Positions 47,552 to 55,313 of a DNA stretch of 64,000 nucleotides are shown here, piece by piece (position 1 is the first letter of the stretch; each line of letters opens with the position of its first letter). Under the pieces are notes generated by a model. The model made no database searches. It was not told where the DNA came from and saw only the letters and a program-made list of their open reading frames with translations. This DNA is from Flavobacteriales bacterium (GTDB taxonomy: Bacteria; Bacteroidota; Bacteroidia; Flavobacteriales_F; PHOS-HE28): the NCBI GenBank assembly GCA_019638115.1, contig JAHBUK010000001.1, positions 886,238 to 950,237 on the forward strand, in the 5' to 3' direction. The position numbers were made by a program, and so were the translations under genes.

Positions 47552-47986
47552 ATGACCACGGACACGGACCTGCGCGCCCTGCGCATCCTACACTTCAGCC
47601 TGGTCGCGGGCAGCATTGCCTTTCTGGCCGTGTTCACCCTGGCGCGCAGGCAACCCGATGCCGCGGACCTTCCGGACCTGGAGGCCGTATTCCAGTTGGC
47701 GGGGGCACTTGCCATGACCGGGGTCGTGGTGGCGTTCATCACGTTCAAGCGGCTCCTGCAACAGGCGTCCATACGCAACGTTTCCACAGACCGCTTTGCT
47801 GCCGTGCGCGCCGCACTCATCGTGCACTGGGCCTTGATCGAAGGCATCTGCATGCTGAACGGGATCTTCTACTTCCTGAGCGGCTCCCTGCTGAACCTGG
47901 GACTCGCGATCGCGGCCCTGGTGGTGCTCATATCCCGAGCACCCACACGCGAGCGCTTGGAAAAATGGATGCTTGGCATCGGATAA
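47552..47986 (+). CDS. Four-helix membrane protein, unknown function
   Basis: This is a 144-residue protein beginning one base after the deaminase stop. Four hydrophobic helices are visible: LVAGSIAFLAVFTLA, AGALAMTGVVVAFITFK, ALIEGICMLNGIFYFLSGSL and LNLGLAIAALVVLISRA. The longer frame upstream overlaps the deaminase and is not protein-like. It probably forms one transcript with the deaminase and the MtfA gene 3 bases downstream. No family was recognised. Confidence 0.7.
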   Translation: MTTDTDLRALRILHFSLVAGSIAFLAVFTLARRQPDAADLPDLEAVFQLAGALAMTGVVVAFITFKRLLQQASIRNVSTDRFAAVRAALIVHWALIEGICMLNGIFYFLSGSLLNLGLAIAALVVLISRAPTRERLEKWMLGIG

Positions 47987-47989
47987 CAC

Positions 47990-48739
47990 ATGTTCATCGG
48001 CTTCATCGTTTTAGCGTCCGTGGGCATCCTTGCTTGGGTGATGACCCAGTACAAGGGAAAGCCTTCATCGCTGAATCCTTCGCAACGGGCAACGTTGGCC
48101 AAGTATGCGATCCTTTATCAGCGCTTGAACAAGAACGATCAGCGGAAGTTCGAACGGATCGTTGCCGGGTTCATCAACGACAAGGAGTGGCGTGGAGCCG
48201 GCATGTACGTGGCTGAGGAGATGAAGGTGATGATCAGCGCTTGTGCCGCTGAACTGTTGTTCGGTTTTCCCGATCTGGTGTTGAAGCACTTCACCACCAT
48301 CATCGTGCATCCGGACACTTATAGAAGTCCCGTTTCCGGTCGCATGCACCAAGGTGAAGTGCGCCCACGGAGCGGCATTGTCATGGTCAGCTGGCGCGAT
48401 TTCCTGCACGGCTATGCGCATACCAGCGATGCGCATAACGTGGGCCTGCACGAGATGGCCCATGCGCTGTGGTTCGAGAACAGCATTGCCAATGGCGAGG
48501 AGAATTTCCTGCATCCGGAACTGCTGCAGGATTGGATCGACCACGCCGACGCCGAGATCGAGCGCATCCGCAGCGGAAAGAGCCGCTTGCTAAGAAGCTA
48601 TGCAGGCACCAACCAGCCGGAATTCTTCGCCGTGGCGGTGGAGTATTTCTTCGAGCGGCCCAAGGACTTCAAGCAGGATCTTCCGGAGCTCTATGCCACG
48701 TTGAGCGCCATGCTGCGGCAGGACCCGGCGGCGGTGTAG
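47990..48739 (+). CDS. mtfA: MtfA-like zinc-dependent peptidase
   Basis: This is a 249-residue protein. It starts with a membrane helix (GFIVLASVGILAWVMTQY), unlike the cytosolic E. coli MtfA. The catalytic region reads NVGLHEMAHALWFEN (HExxH) followed by the family's conserved FFAVAVEYFFERPKDF with the Glu ligand. MtfA in E. coli binds and inactivates the Mlc repressor; here Mlc is not visible and the role is open. It is the last gene of a three-gene run with the deaminase and the membrane protein. An sdhB-tail repeat starts 8 bases past its stop. Confidence 0.88.
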   Translation: MFIGFIVLASVGILAWVMTQYKGKPSSLNPSQRATLAKYAILYQRLNKNDQRKFERIVAGFINDKEWRGAGMYVAEEMKVMISACAAELLFGFPDLVLKHFTTIIVHPDTYRSPVSGRMHQGEVRPRSGIVMVSWRDFLHGYAHTSDAHNVGLHEMAHALWFENSIANGEENFLHPELLQDWIDHADAEIERIRSGKSRLLRSYAGTNQPEFFAVAVEYFFERPKDFKQDLPELYATLSAMLRQDPAAV

Positions 48740-48746
48740 CAGCGGA

Positions 48747-48800
48747 TCACTCCTTCGTAACACTCGTAGCCAGGTACTCGCAGTCCATGCGGGCGATGTA
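48747..48800. repeat. sdhB 3'-end copy A (54 bases)
   Basis: Read on the minus strand, this encodes ARMDCEYLATSVTKE and a stop, matching the C-terminus of SdhB ([19 protein letters not shown]). It differs from copy B at about 6 of 54 positions and from the real sdhB end at about 11. It has no full gene upstream. Confidence 0.8.
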
Positions 48801-48850
48801 CTCATGGAAGATATGTCGCAGGTTGCGCGGTACGATTAGTTTAGCGGGAG

Positions 48851-49321
48851 ATGAGACTCCAATTCGTCATCATTTTTCATCTGACTTGGGCCACGGGTTT
48901 CACTCAGACAATCGCGCTTGAATGCGACTCACTGGTCCTTCGAAGGATACTCAGAGCAGCCTTGAAGTGGCAAGGCGAAGACGTGAAGAGTAAGCACACG
49001 CTAGTAAGGGAAACAACACCTTTCGATAGCACCCGAACACTAACGTCAAATGAAGCGTACTTGGATTGCCCTTACTTCGATGTTTGGCCTATCGAATGGA
49101 TAAATGCCGAGAGCATTAAATCCGAACTACGAGACCATTTAGAGCACGGCAGCTTCACTTTCTACATTTCAAGACCGGCATTCATCTTAGCTGGCAAAGA
49201 ATGCGTAGTTGTCAACGCTGTTCGCTCTGGCGAGTGGGGAGGGTCGAGCAGGTATCTCTATATCAAGAAGCGCGGACGTAAGTGGAAGGTCTATCGCGCC
49301 AAGATCATTTCGGTCTCCTGA
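48851..49321 (+). CDS. Secreted protein of unknown function in the sdhB-tail cassette region
   Basis: This is a 156-residue protein with a short hydrophobic signal (LQFVIIFHLTWATGFTQ). GGGAG sits right before the ATG as ribosome site. The body is polar and A+T-richer in codon use than nearby genes; a basic C-terminal segment (YLYIKKRGRKWKVYRAKI) is notable. No family is recognised. It lies between sdhB-tail copies A and B on the opposite strand to sdhB, so it looks like inserted cargo. Confidence 0.55.
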   Translation: MRLQFVIIFHLTWATGFTQTIALECDSLVLRRILRAALKWQGEDVKSKHTLVRETTPFDSTRTLTSNEAYLDCPYFDVWPIEWINAESIKSELRDHLEHGSFTFYISRPAFILAGKECVVVNAVRSGEWGGSSRYLYIKKRGRKWKVYRAKIISVS

Positions 49322-49326
49322 ACTTC

Positions 49327-49380
49327 TCACTCCTTCGTCACGCTCGTCGCCAGGTTCTCGCAGGCCATGCGGGCGGTGTA
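49327..49380. repeat. sdhB 3'-end copy B (54 bases)
   Basis: On the minus strand it encodes ARMACENLATSVTKE and a stop. It differs from copy A at about 6 positions and from sdhB's own end (49739-49792) at about 11. It has no full gene upstream. Confidence 0.8.
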
Positions 49381-49411
49381 TCTGCAAGTGCAGGCAATAT
49401 TGCCTTCATCA

Positions 49412-49732
49412 CTACGATACAATCCCCGTAACGATCACGTGCGATAGACTGAAGAGGCCCCAAGCAACGAGACCGGACACATACGCGAAACGGAGCCAAC
49501 CGGAGGCTCCTTTCAAACCAAAGGTGGCAAGCGTTCCGACAAACCACCCAAGCCCCTCCATCGCGAAGAGACAAGTCTTAATGGCTTGATGATCCGCAAT
49601 ACTTGGCTCCTAAGGGAGAAAACCTGTGTCGATGAGCGAGGTCGCGATCAGCGACCACCTGGTCGCTACCCATATCCCAGAGACAAGAAGAATGACCCAA
49701 GAGACTTGCAGGATCATGGATCTTGCTCCCAT
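49412..49732 (-). pseudogene. Small three-helix membrane protein gene with an in-frame amber stop
   Basis: Starting at the ATG at 49732, 7 bases past the sdhB stop, one frame of 107 codons runs to 49412 with a single TAG at 49612-49610. Before the stop it reads a hydrophobic helix (VSWVILLVSGIWVATRW). After it come two more helices (GLGWFVGTLATFGLKGAS and FAYVSGLVAWGLFSLSHVIV). The continuity of hydrophobic character across the stop suggests one broken gene, or a sequencing error. It lies between sdhB-tail copies B and the true sdhB end. The family is unknown. Confidence 0.5.
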
Positions 49733-49738
49733 GGCTCA

Positions 49739-50488
49739 TCACTCCTTCGTCACGCTCGCCGCCAGATACTCCCGGTTCATCCGCGCGATGTGCTCCAGGC
49801 TGATGCCCTTGGGACATTCCACCTCGCAGGCGCCGGTGTTGCTGCAGTTGCCAAAACCTTCCTTGTCCATCTGCTCCACCATGGCCATCACGCGGCGCTT
49901 GGCCTCGGGCTTACCTTGGGGCAACAGGGCGAACTGGCTCACCTTGGCGGCCACGAAGAGCATGGCGCTGCTGTTCACGCAGGTGGCCACGCAGGCGCCG
50001 CAGCCGATGCAGGTAGCGGCGTCGAATGCTTTGTCGGCGTCATCCTTGGGGATAGGTACAGCATTGCCGTCCACCAGATTGCCGCTGGTGTTAACGCTCA
50101 CGAAACCACCGGCCGCTTGGATGCGGTCGAACGCGCCACGGTCCACCGCCAGGTCCTTGATCACCGGGAAGGCCTCGGCGCGCCAAGGCTCCACGTGGAT
50201 GGTGTCGCCATCCTTGAACTTGCGCATGTGCAGCTGGCAGGTGGTGATCAAACGGCCCGGGCCGTGCGCCTCGCCGTTGATGAACAGGCTGCACGATCCG
50301 CAGATGCCTTCGCGGCAATCGTGGTCGAACGCGATCGGGTCCTCGCCCTTGCGCACCAGGTCATCGTTCAGCACGTCCAGCATCTCCAGGAACGACATGT
50401 CCTCGGAGACGTTGTTGACCGGGTAGTCTACGATCTTGCCTTTGTCGTTTGGGCCGGATTGGCGCCAGATCTTGAGTGTCAGCTTCAT
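49739..50488 (-). CDS. sdhB: Succinate dehydrogenase iron-sulfur subunit
   Basis: This is a 249-residue protein. It carries electrons from the flavoprotein to the membrane subunit. The [2Fe-2S] motif is [16 protein letters not shown]...C; the [4Fe-4S]/[3Fe-4S] region has [11 protein letters not shown] and [12 protein letters not shown]. The C-terminus [11 protein letters not shown] recurs twice downstream as direct repeats. Its ATG directly abuts the left inverted repeat of the four-helix-bundle cassette (no base between), so no purine-rich ribosome site remains and coupling to sdhA is broken by the insert. Confidence 0.96.
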   Translation of the reverse strand: MKLTLKIWRQSGPNDKGKIVDYPVNNVSEDMSFLEMLDVLNDDLVRKGEDPIAFDHDCREGICGSCSLFINGEAHGPGRLITTCQLHMRKFKDGDTIHVEPWRAEAFPVIKDLAVDRGAFDRIQAAGGFVSVNTSGNLVDGNAVPIPKDDADKAFDAATCIGCGACVATCVNSSAMLFVAAKVSQFALLPQGKPEAKRRVMAMVEQMDKEGFGNCSNTGACEVECPKGISLEHIARMNREYLAASVTKE

Positions 50489-50518
50489 GGCGAATGGTCA
50501 ATGGTGAATGGCGAATGG
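50489..50518. repeat. Inverted repeat, left arm, of the four-helix-bundle cassette
   Basis: This 30-base arm is built of GGCGAATGG and GGTGAATGG units. It matches the reverse complement of 51018-51047 at 29 of 30 positions. It touches the sdhB start codon. Confidence 0.9.
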
Positions 50519-50526
50519 GCCTGAGC

Positions 50527-50988
50527 TCATCGGCCACGATCCTTGCGTAAGTGGTCGTTTCGTTCTTCGATCTTGAAGATCATCTTGTTCAGCATGCGCG
50601 CGATCGAAGTAAGCCGCGCAGTGACGGGTGTTGGATCAAGCTTCAGCTTGCGATAGATCCTTCGCGAGAGTTCAAGTTGTGTTTCCAACTCGTACAGAGA
50701 ACCACGGGTAATGCGCAGGTAGCTCAACAACTGGCGATCACCGCTGGTGCCACGTCCCCAACCTTCGGCGATGTTGGATGGCATGGAGACAGCAGCACGG
50801 CACATTTGGCTCACGAGTCCGAATCGCTCTTCGCTGGGAAGTTGAGCGGCGAACTCGTACACCATCTCGGTGGTGTCCATGGAGTGCTGCCAGATCACCA
50901 GGTCACGGTAGCTGCTGATCGACCCATAAGGCTCGTTCGGCTCCTCCATGCAGAGGTCGTTGAAAGCATCCAATCGTTCCTGGCTCAT
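50527..50988 (-). CDS. Four-helix-bundle (S23/Avd-like) protein inserted in the sdh operon
   Basis: This is a 153-residue protein from the ATG at 50988; the frame is open back into the right repeat arm at 51042 but reads repeat codons there. The four-helix family (formerly 23S rRNA intervening-sequence protein) is clear: DLVIWQHSMDTTEMVYEFAA, SQMCRAAVSMPSNIAEGWGR, ITRGSLYELETQLELSRRIY. Homologues are encoded in rRNA insertions and act as accessory proteins (Avd) of diversity-generating retroelements, binding nucleic acid. Here the gene lies in a 559-bp cassette with 30-bp inverted repeats that fills the sdhA-sdhB gap exactly. A possible link to mobility of the repeat is inference. Confidence 0.9.
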   Translation of the reverse strand: MSQERLDAFNDLCMEEPNEPYGSISSYRDLVIWQHSMDTTEMVYEFAAQLPSEERFGLVSQMCRAAVSMPSNIAEGWGRGTSGDRQLLSYLRITRGSLYELETQLELSRRIYRKLKLDPTPVTARLTSIARMLNKMIFKIEERNDHLRKDRGR

Positions 50989-51017
50989 ATGTGTATGGTG
51001 TTGATGAGTTGCATTTT

Positions 51018-51047
51018 CCATTCGCCATTCACCATTGACCATTCACC
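51018..51047. repeat. Inverted repeat, right arm, of the four-helix-bundle cassette
   Basis: This 30-base arm is inverted relative to 50489-50518 with one difference. It ends 3 bases from the sdhA stop codon (51051-51053). On the minus strand a GGAGGG ribosome-site-like run comes between sdhA and the arm. Confidence 0.9.
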
Positions 51048-51050
51048 CTC

Positions 51051-53063
51051 CTACTTGTACGAACGTTGCGTCAACTTCACTTCCTCGAACGTCAGTGGCT
51101 CCTTGTGCAACTGCGCTTTGCCGGCCTCGCCCAGCCACTCCCAGGCGGCCACGTAGGCGTAGTTGGCATCGTCGCGCTTGGCCTCACCCTGCTGGGGACC
51201 TTCCGTCTCGGAATACTCCTCGCGGAAATGGCCTCCACAGCTCTCGTTGCGGTCCAGTGCGTCCAGGCACATCAGTTCACCCAGCTCCAGGAAATCGGCC
51301 ACGCGACCAGCCTTTTCCAGCTCCTGGTTGAAGCCATCGGCCTTGCCGGGCACGCGTACGTTCTGCCAGAAATCGGCGCGGATGGCGCGGATCTCCTCGA
51401 TGGCCTGTTTCAAGCCTTCGGCGTTGCGGGCCATGCCGCACTTGTCCCACATCACCTTGCCCAATGCGCGGTGGAAATCATCCACGGGCTTGGTGCCCTT
51501 GTTGTTCAGGAAGTGGTTGATGCGGTCCTTCACCTCCTTCTCGGCAGCGTCGAACTCGGCGCGCTTGGTGTCGATGGGACCGGTGCGGATATCATCGGCC
51601 AGGTAGTCGCCCACAGTGTAGGGCACCACGAAGTAGCCGTCGGCCAGACCCTGCATCAGTGCTGAAGCACCAAGGCGGTTCGCGCCGTGATCGCTGAAAT
51701 TGGCCTCGCCCAAGGCGAAGAGACCGGGCACGGTGGTCTGCAGGTTGTAATCCACCCACAGGCCGCCCATGGTGTAGTGTACGGCCGGGTAGATCTTCAT
51801 GGCGTGGTCGTAGGGGTTCTCGCCGACGATGTTCTCGTACATGTCGAAGAGGTTGCCGTACTTCTCGCTAACCACGGCACGGCCCAGCTCGGTGATCTTC
51901 TCCTTGCTGGGGTTCTCGATCTTCAGCACGTTGGCCTGCAATTTTCCGTAGCGCTCAATGGCGGCACTGAAGTCCAGATACACGGCTTCTCCGGTCTTGT
52001 TCACGCCATAACCGGCATCGCAACGCTCCTTGGCGGCACGGCTGGCCACGTCGCGCGGCACCAAGTTGCCGAAGGCCGGGTAACGGCGCTCCAAGTAGTA
52101 GTCGCGGTCGGCCTCGGGGATATCGCTGCCCTTCTTCTTGCCTTCGCGGATCGCCTTGGCGTCCTCGAGTTTCGCAGGCACCCAGATGCGACCATCGTTA
52201 CGCAGCGATTCGCTCATCAGCGTGAGCTTGCTCTGGTGCGTGCCGCTCACGGGGATACAGGTCGGGTGGATCTGCGTGTAGCAGGGGTTGCCGAAGTAGG
52301 CTCCGCGCTTGTGGGCTTTCCACGCGGCGGTGACGTTGCTGCCCATGGCGTTCGTGCTCAGGAAGAACACGTTGCCGTAGCCGCCGGTGCAGAGCAGCAC
52401 CGCATGCGCGCCGTGCCGTTCGATCTCGCCGGTGATCAGGTTGCGGGCAATGATGCCGCGCGCCTTGCCGTCCACGATCACCACATCGAGCATCTCGTGG
52501 CGGTCGTACATCTTAACCGCGCCCTTACCTACTTGGCGCATCAGTGCGCTGTAGGCACCCAGCAACAACTGCTGGCCGGTCTGCCCGCGGGCGTAGAAGG
52601 TGCGGCTCACCTGCACGCCGCCGAAGGAGCGGTTGTCCAGCAGTCCACCGTAGTCGCGGGCGAAAGGAACACCTTGAGCCACGCACTGGTCGATGATGTT
52701 CGCGCTCACCTCGGCAAGGCGGTACACGTTGGCTTCGCGAGCACGGTAGTCACCACCTTTCACGGTATCGTAGAACAGGCGGTAGGTGCTGTCGCCGTCG
52801 TTCTGGTAGTTCTTGGCGGCGTTGATACCACCCTGCGCGGCGATGCTGTGCGCGCGACGGGCGCTGTCCTGGAAACAGAAGGCCTTCACGTTGTAGCCCA
52901 TCTCCGCCAGGGAGGCGGCCGCACTGGCACCGGCCAGGCCCGTGCCCACCACGATCACGTCTATGCGACGCTTGTTGGCGGGTGCCACGATGCGCATGTG
53001 GCCTTTGTGGTAGGTCCACTTCTTGTCAATGGGTCCAGGAGGGATCTTACTGTCGAGTGCCAT
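51051..53063 (-). CDS. sdhA: Succinate dehydrogenase flavoprotein subunit
   Basis: This is a 670-residue protein from the ATG at 53063, the size usual in Bacteroidota. It oxidises succinate to fumarate with covalently bound FAD. The dinucleotide motif [20 protein letters not shown] and the flavin-linking His in [19 protein letters not shown] are present. The substrate region is [19 protein letters not shown], and the capping-domain Arg lies in [20 protein letters not shown]. It is followed by the inserted cassette and then sdhB. The 69-base upstream frame extension is not protein-like. Confidence 0.97.
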   Translation of the reverse strand: MALDSKIPPGPIDKKWTYHKGHMRIVAPANKRRIDVIVVGTGLAGASAAASLAEMGYNVKAFCFQDSARRAHSIAAQGGINAAKNYQNDGDSTYRLFYDTVKGGDYRAREANVYRLAEVSANIIDQCVAQGVPFARDYGGLLDNRSFGGVQVSRTFYARGQTGQQLLLGAYSALMRQVGKGAVKMYDRHEMLDVVIVDGKARGIIARNLITGEIERHGAHAVLLCTGGYGNVFFLSTNAMGSNVTAAWKAHKRGAYFGNPCYTQIHPTCIPVSGTHQSKLTLMSESLRNDGRIWVPAKLEDAKAIREGKKKGSDIPEADRDYYLERRYPAFGNLVPRDVASRAAKERCDAGYGVNKTGEAVYLDFSAAIERYGKLQANVLKIENPSKEKITELGRAVVSEKYGNLFDMYENIVGENPYDHAMKIYPAVHYTMGGLWVDYNLQTTVPGLFALGEANFSDHGANRLGASALMQGLADGYFVVPYTVGDYLADDIRTGPIDTKRAEFDAAEKEVKDRINHFLNNKGTKPVDDFHRALGKVMWDKCGMARNAEGLKQAIEEIRAIRADFWQNVRVPGKADGFNQELEKAGRVADFLELGELMCLDALDRNESCGGHFREEYSETEGPQQGEAKRDDANYAYVAAWEWLGEAGKAQLHKEPLTFEEVKLTQRSYK

Positions 53064-53168
53064 TTCAGCGGAAGTTGAGCGGTTGAGGGGTTGAGCGGGT
53101 TGAGGCGTTGGGTGCAACATCCAACTTCTCAACGATCAACCTGCGTGGGCTATGTGCGCGGGCACAAC

Positions 53169-53855
53169 TCATCGGTTAATGAACATCCACACGGGGATGA
53201 GGGCGAAGAAAATGGGAACGACAACGGCGAAGAACACGCCCACGTTCTTGATGATCGGGGTGTAGCGCGGGTGGTTCAGGCCCAGGCTTTGGAAGGCGCT
53301 TTGAAAGCCGTGCAGCAGGTGGAAAGCGAGCACGCCCATCATCACCACGTAGAGGGCCACGTACCACAACTGCGTGAAGGCGGCGGCCACCACCGTGTAG
53401 AGGTCCTTCAACGGCTCGCCGCTCTTGTCAACGGTCATGGGCAACTCGCCGAAATGCATCTCATACCAGAAATGCTTCATGTGCATCACGATGAACACCA
53501 GGATCAACGTACCCAGCAGGGCCATCTGGCGAGCGTACCAGGTACTGTTGGCACCCGGCTTTTCGTAAGCGTATTTCACCGGACGGGCCTTGCGGTTCTG
53601 AATGGCCAACAGAAAGCCATCGAAGGCGTGGAACAGGATGCTGAAGTAGAGTACGTAACTCACCAACTTCACCAAAGGGAAGGTGGTCATGAAGCGGGCG
53701 TACTCGTTGAATTTCTGCTGGCCCTCGGGGCTCATGTCCAGCAGTTGCAGGTTCCCGGCCAGGTGGGTGATCAGGAAGACGGAAAGGAAAAGGCCCGTCA
53801 GGGCCATCCAGTACTTCTTCGCAAGTGAGGAACCGAGTAGAGCTGATCGTGCCAT
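53169..53855 (-). CDS. sdhC: Succinate dehydrogenase cytochrome b subunit (single-subunit type)
   Basis: This is a 228-residue protein from the ATG at 53855. It has five hydrophobic helices (MALTGLFLSVFLITHLAGNL, LVSYVLYFSILFHAFDGFLL, MALLGTLILVFIVMHMKHFW, LWYVALYVVMMGVLAFHLLH and VFFAVVVPIFFALIPVWMFI). Several helix histidines are placed to hold two hemes. This fused single-subunit anchor, rather than separate SdhC and SdhD, is typical of Bacteroidota and epsilon-group enzymes using menaquinone. It heads the sdhC-sdhA-sdhB operon. Confidence 0.94.
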   Translation of the reverse strand: MARSALLGSSLAKKYWMALTGLFLSVFLITHLAGNLQLLDMSPEGQQKFNEYARFMTTFPLVKLVSYVLYFSILFHAFDGFLLAIQNRKARPVKYAYEKPGANSTWYARQMALLGTLILVFIVMHMKHFWYEMHFGELPMTVDKSGEPLKDLYTVVAAAFTQLWYVALYVVMMGVLAFHLLHGFQSAFQSLGLNHPRYTPIIKNVGVFFAVVVPIFFALIPVWMFINR

Positions 53856-53894
53856 GTCTCTGTAACAGCGAACGGATGATGTTCGTTCGGGCCG

Positions 53895-53902
53895 CAAACT
53901 TA
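53895..53902 (-). promoter_or_regulatory. TAnnTTTG -7 element of the sdh operon
   Basis: The minus-strand sequence is TAAGTTTG, 39 bases ahead of the sdhC start codon. It is consistent with a primary-sigma promoter for the operon; a -33 box is not clear. Confidence 0.5.
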
Positions 53903-54039
53903 GCCGGTGGCCCGTTGGCATGGAAGCCGACCCTGTGGGCGTCCTTGTTTAGAACGGTTCTGATCTATGGGTGTGTAGCGCCACAAGAGCCTGGCAGTGG
54001 CCGGTTCCCAAGGGGCAGTACCCTACTCCAACTGTCGGA

Positions 54040-54477
54040 CTACTTCTCCGGCCAAGCCTTCCGCGTGGCGGCGATGGACTTCTTCACCATGGCCTTCAGC
54101 ACCTTCAGGTCGATGTCGGCCAAGCGCTTCACATAGACGCAACCCTTGGTGGCTTTGTGTTTGCCCAGCTTCGCCAGCATCGCCTCATCCTGTGCTGCTT
54201 CGCCCAGGTAGAGCACCAGCTCCGTCTTCCGCGGACTGAAGGCCGCCAAGGGCGCACTGCCCGAATGGCCACTCGCGTAGGTGTAGTGGTAAGTGCCGAA
54301 ACCGACAATGCTCGGCCCGTACATGTGCGGCTCCTCGCCGGTCAGTTCCTGCATCATGGCCATCAGCACCCGGCTGTCATCGCGCATCTCCTCCTTGGGG
54401 TGCTTGTCGATGAAGGCGGAGACGGAGGCGATGGTGGCGGTGGTTTTGTTGGCCTTGGACATGGCATGGCGGGTCAT
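54040..54477 (-). CDS. DUF1801 domain protein
   Basis: This is a 145-residue protein; the ATG at 54477 overlaps the ParE stop by 4 bases, while one at 54462 is possible. The DUF1801 pattern is visible: HPKEEMRDDSRVLMAMMQEL, PSIVGFGTYHYTY and the C-terminal CVYVKRLADIDLKVLKAMV. The family adopts a small alpha/beta fold of unknown function, found in many soil bacteria. Here it is coupled to the toxin-antitoxin pair upstream, which is unusual and may be fortuitous. Confidence 0.85.
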   Translation of the reverse strand: MTRHAMSKANKTTATIASVSAFIDKHPKEEMRDDSRVLMAMMQELTGEEPHMYGPSIVGFGTYHYTYASGHSGSAPLAAFSPRKTELVLYLGEAAQDEAMLAKLGKHKATKGCVYVKRLADIDLKVLKAMVKKSIAATRKAWPEK

Positions 54478-54773
54478 CCCCGCATTCGTTTCGGATCCTG
54501 GCGCGCATCGAAGATGTCGGTGACGTGGATCATATCGTCGACGATGCGGTAGATGATCTTGAAGTTCCCGACCACGAGGCGACGATATTCATACTCACGG
54601 CCTGCCAACCAGACTTCCACTTGTCCGGCATGCGGCCAATGAATGAGTTGGCGTGCTCCTTCAAGCACGGTATCGATCACCGCTTCGCGCTTTTCGATGC
54701 TCGCATTGCCCAAGGTGAGTTCAACGGACTCCACCAAGTGCGCGATGGCGTAGTCGGTGATCTTCAGTTCCAC
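54474..54773 (-). CDS. RelE/ParE-family toxin
   Basis: This is a 99-residue protein. The fold landmarks are the N-terminal helix pair followed by PHAGQVEVWLAGREYEYRRL, VVGNFKIIYRIVDDMIHVTD and IFDARQDPKRM; this YKIIYRI-x-D...VTDIFDTRQ pattern is typical of ParE. ParE toxins poison gyrase, RelE-type cut mRNA; the sequence favours ParE. It follows the antitoxin gene by 2 bases, and overlaps the DUF1801 gene. The partner is the 76-residue protein encoded upstream. Confidence 0.88.
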   Translation of the reverse strand: MELKITDYAIAHLVESVELTLGNASIEKREAVIDTVLEGARQLIHWPHAGQVEVWLAGREYEYRRLVVGNFKIIYRIVDDMIHVTDIFDARQDPKRMRG

Positions 54774-54775
54774 GG

Positions 54776-55006
54776 CTACTTGCGGCGTAACGCGGCTTTC
54801 GCTTTCGACTTCGCTTCTTCGATGGTGCTGACGCGGCCGGCCGCGATATCCGCCTCGGATCGATCGGCCCCGTCGGCGAGCATGGCCCGGTAGGCGCCTT
54901 CGCCGGAATTGCGGTCCAAGAGCTTGCTGAGCAGCTCAAGCAGCTTCACATCACCCTCGCGCTGGATCAGCTGTATCAGTTGGTTGCGCAGTTGCACGGC
55001 GGTCAT
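54776..55006 (-). CDS. Antitoxin of the ParE-type locus
   Basis: This is a 76-residue protein directly upstream of the toxin. The N-terminal half is helical (QLRNQLIQLIQREGDVKLLE) and the C-terminal half (RSEADIAAGRVSTIEEAKSK) resembles the toxin-binding tail of addiction-module antitoxins; it ends in a Lys/Arg-rich tail. No DNA-binding fold is clear. A TAACTTTG promoter element lies 20 bases ahead. Assignment rests on gene pair context. Confidence 0.75.
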   Translation of the reverse strand: MTAVQLRNQLIQLIQREGDVKLLELLSKLLDRNSGEGAYRAMLADGADRSEADIAAGRVSTIEEAKSKAKAALRRK

Positions 55007-55025
55007 GGCGCGGTGTGTTGTGGAC

Positions 55026-55033
55026 CAAAGTTA
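55026..55033 (-). promoter_or_regulatory. TAnnTTTG -7 element of the toxin-antitoxin operon
   Basis: The minus strand reads TAACTTTG, 19 bases before the antitoxin ATG. No -33 box was found. Confidence 0.5.
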
Positions 55034-55313
55034 TGCTAACCATGCATTGTTGTCGTGTGCGGCGAATCTGCTTTTGTTGGAAGACGGCGATGCCCGCCCC
55101 CTTGGTCTTCTTCTCCTTGACCATAGAGGGTGGCACTGCGTGACGTGGTTAGCGTCAAGGGTGGTTGAACAAGATAGGAGGCGGGACCATGTGGAGACCG
55201 TGTGGCTTGTGGTAAAGCAGACCTCGTTCTGGTTGGCCATAAAAACGCAGCAGCGCCGGACAGGCAGCGGAAGCACAATAGAGTGCATCTTAGTTGAACC
55301 AACACTATCCCAC
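55034..55313. other. Divergent intergenic stretch
   Basis: About 280 bases between the toxin-antitoxin promoter and the T9SS protein gene. I see no ORF or repeat here. A promoter for the plus-strand gene is expected but no consensus box is clear. Confidence 0.35.

Noticed and set aside
50527..50988. Diversity-generating retroelement
   Set aside because: The four-helix-bundle protein resembles Avd, but there is no reverse transcriptase, template repeat or variable repeat in the window.
51687..53078. 463-codon plus-strand frame over sdhA
   Set aside because: Shadow of sdhA; no recognisable protein features.
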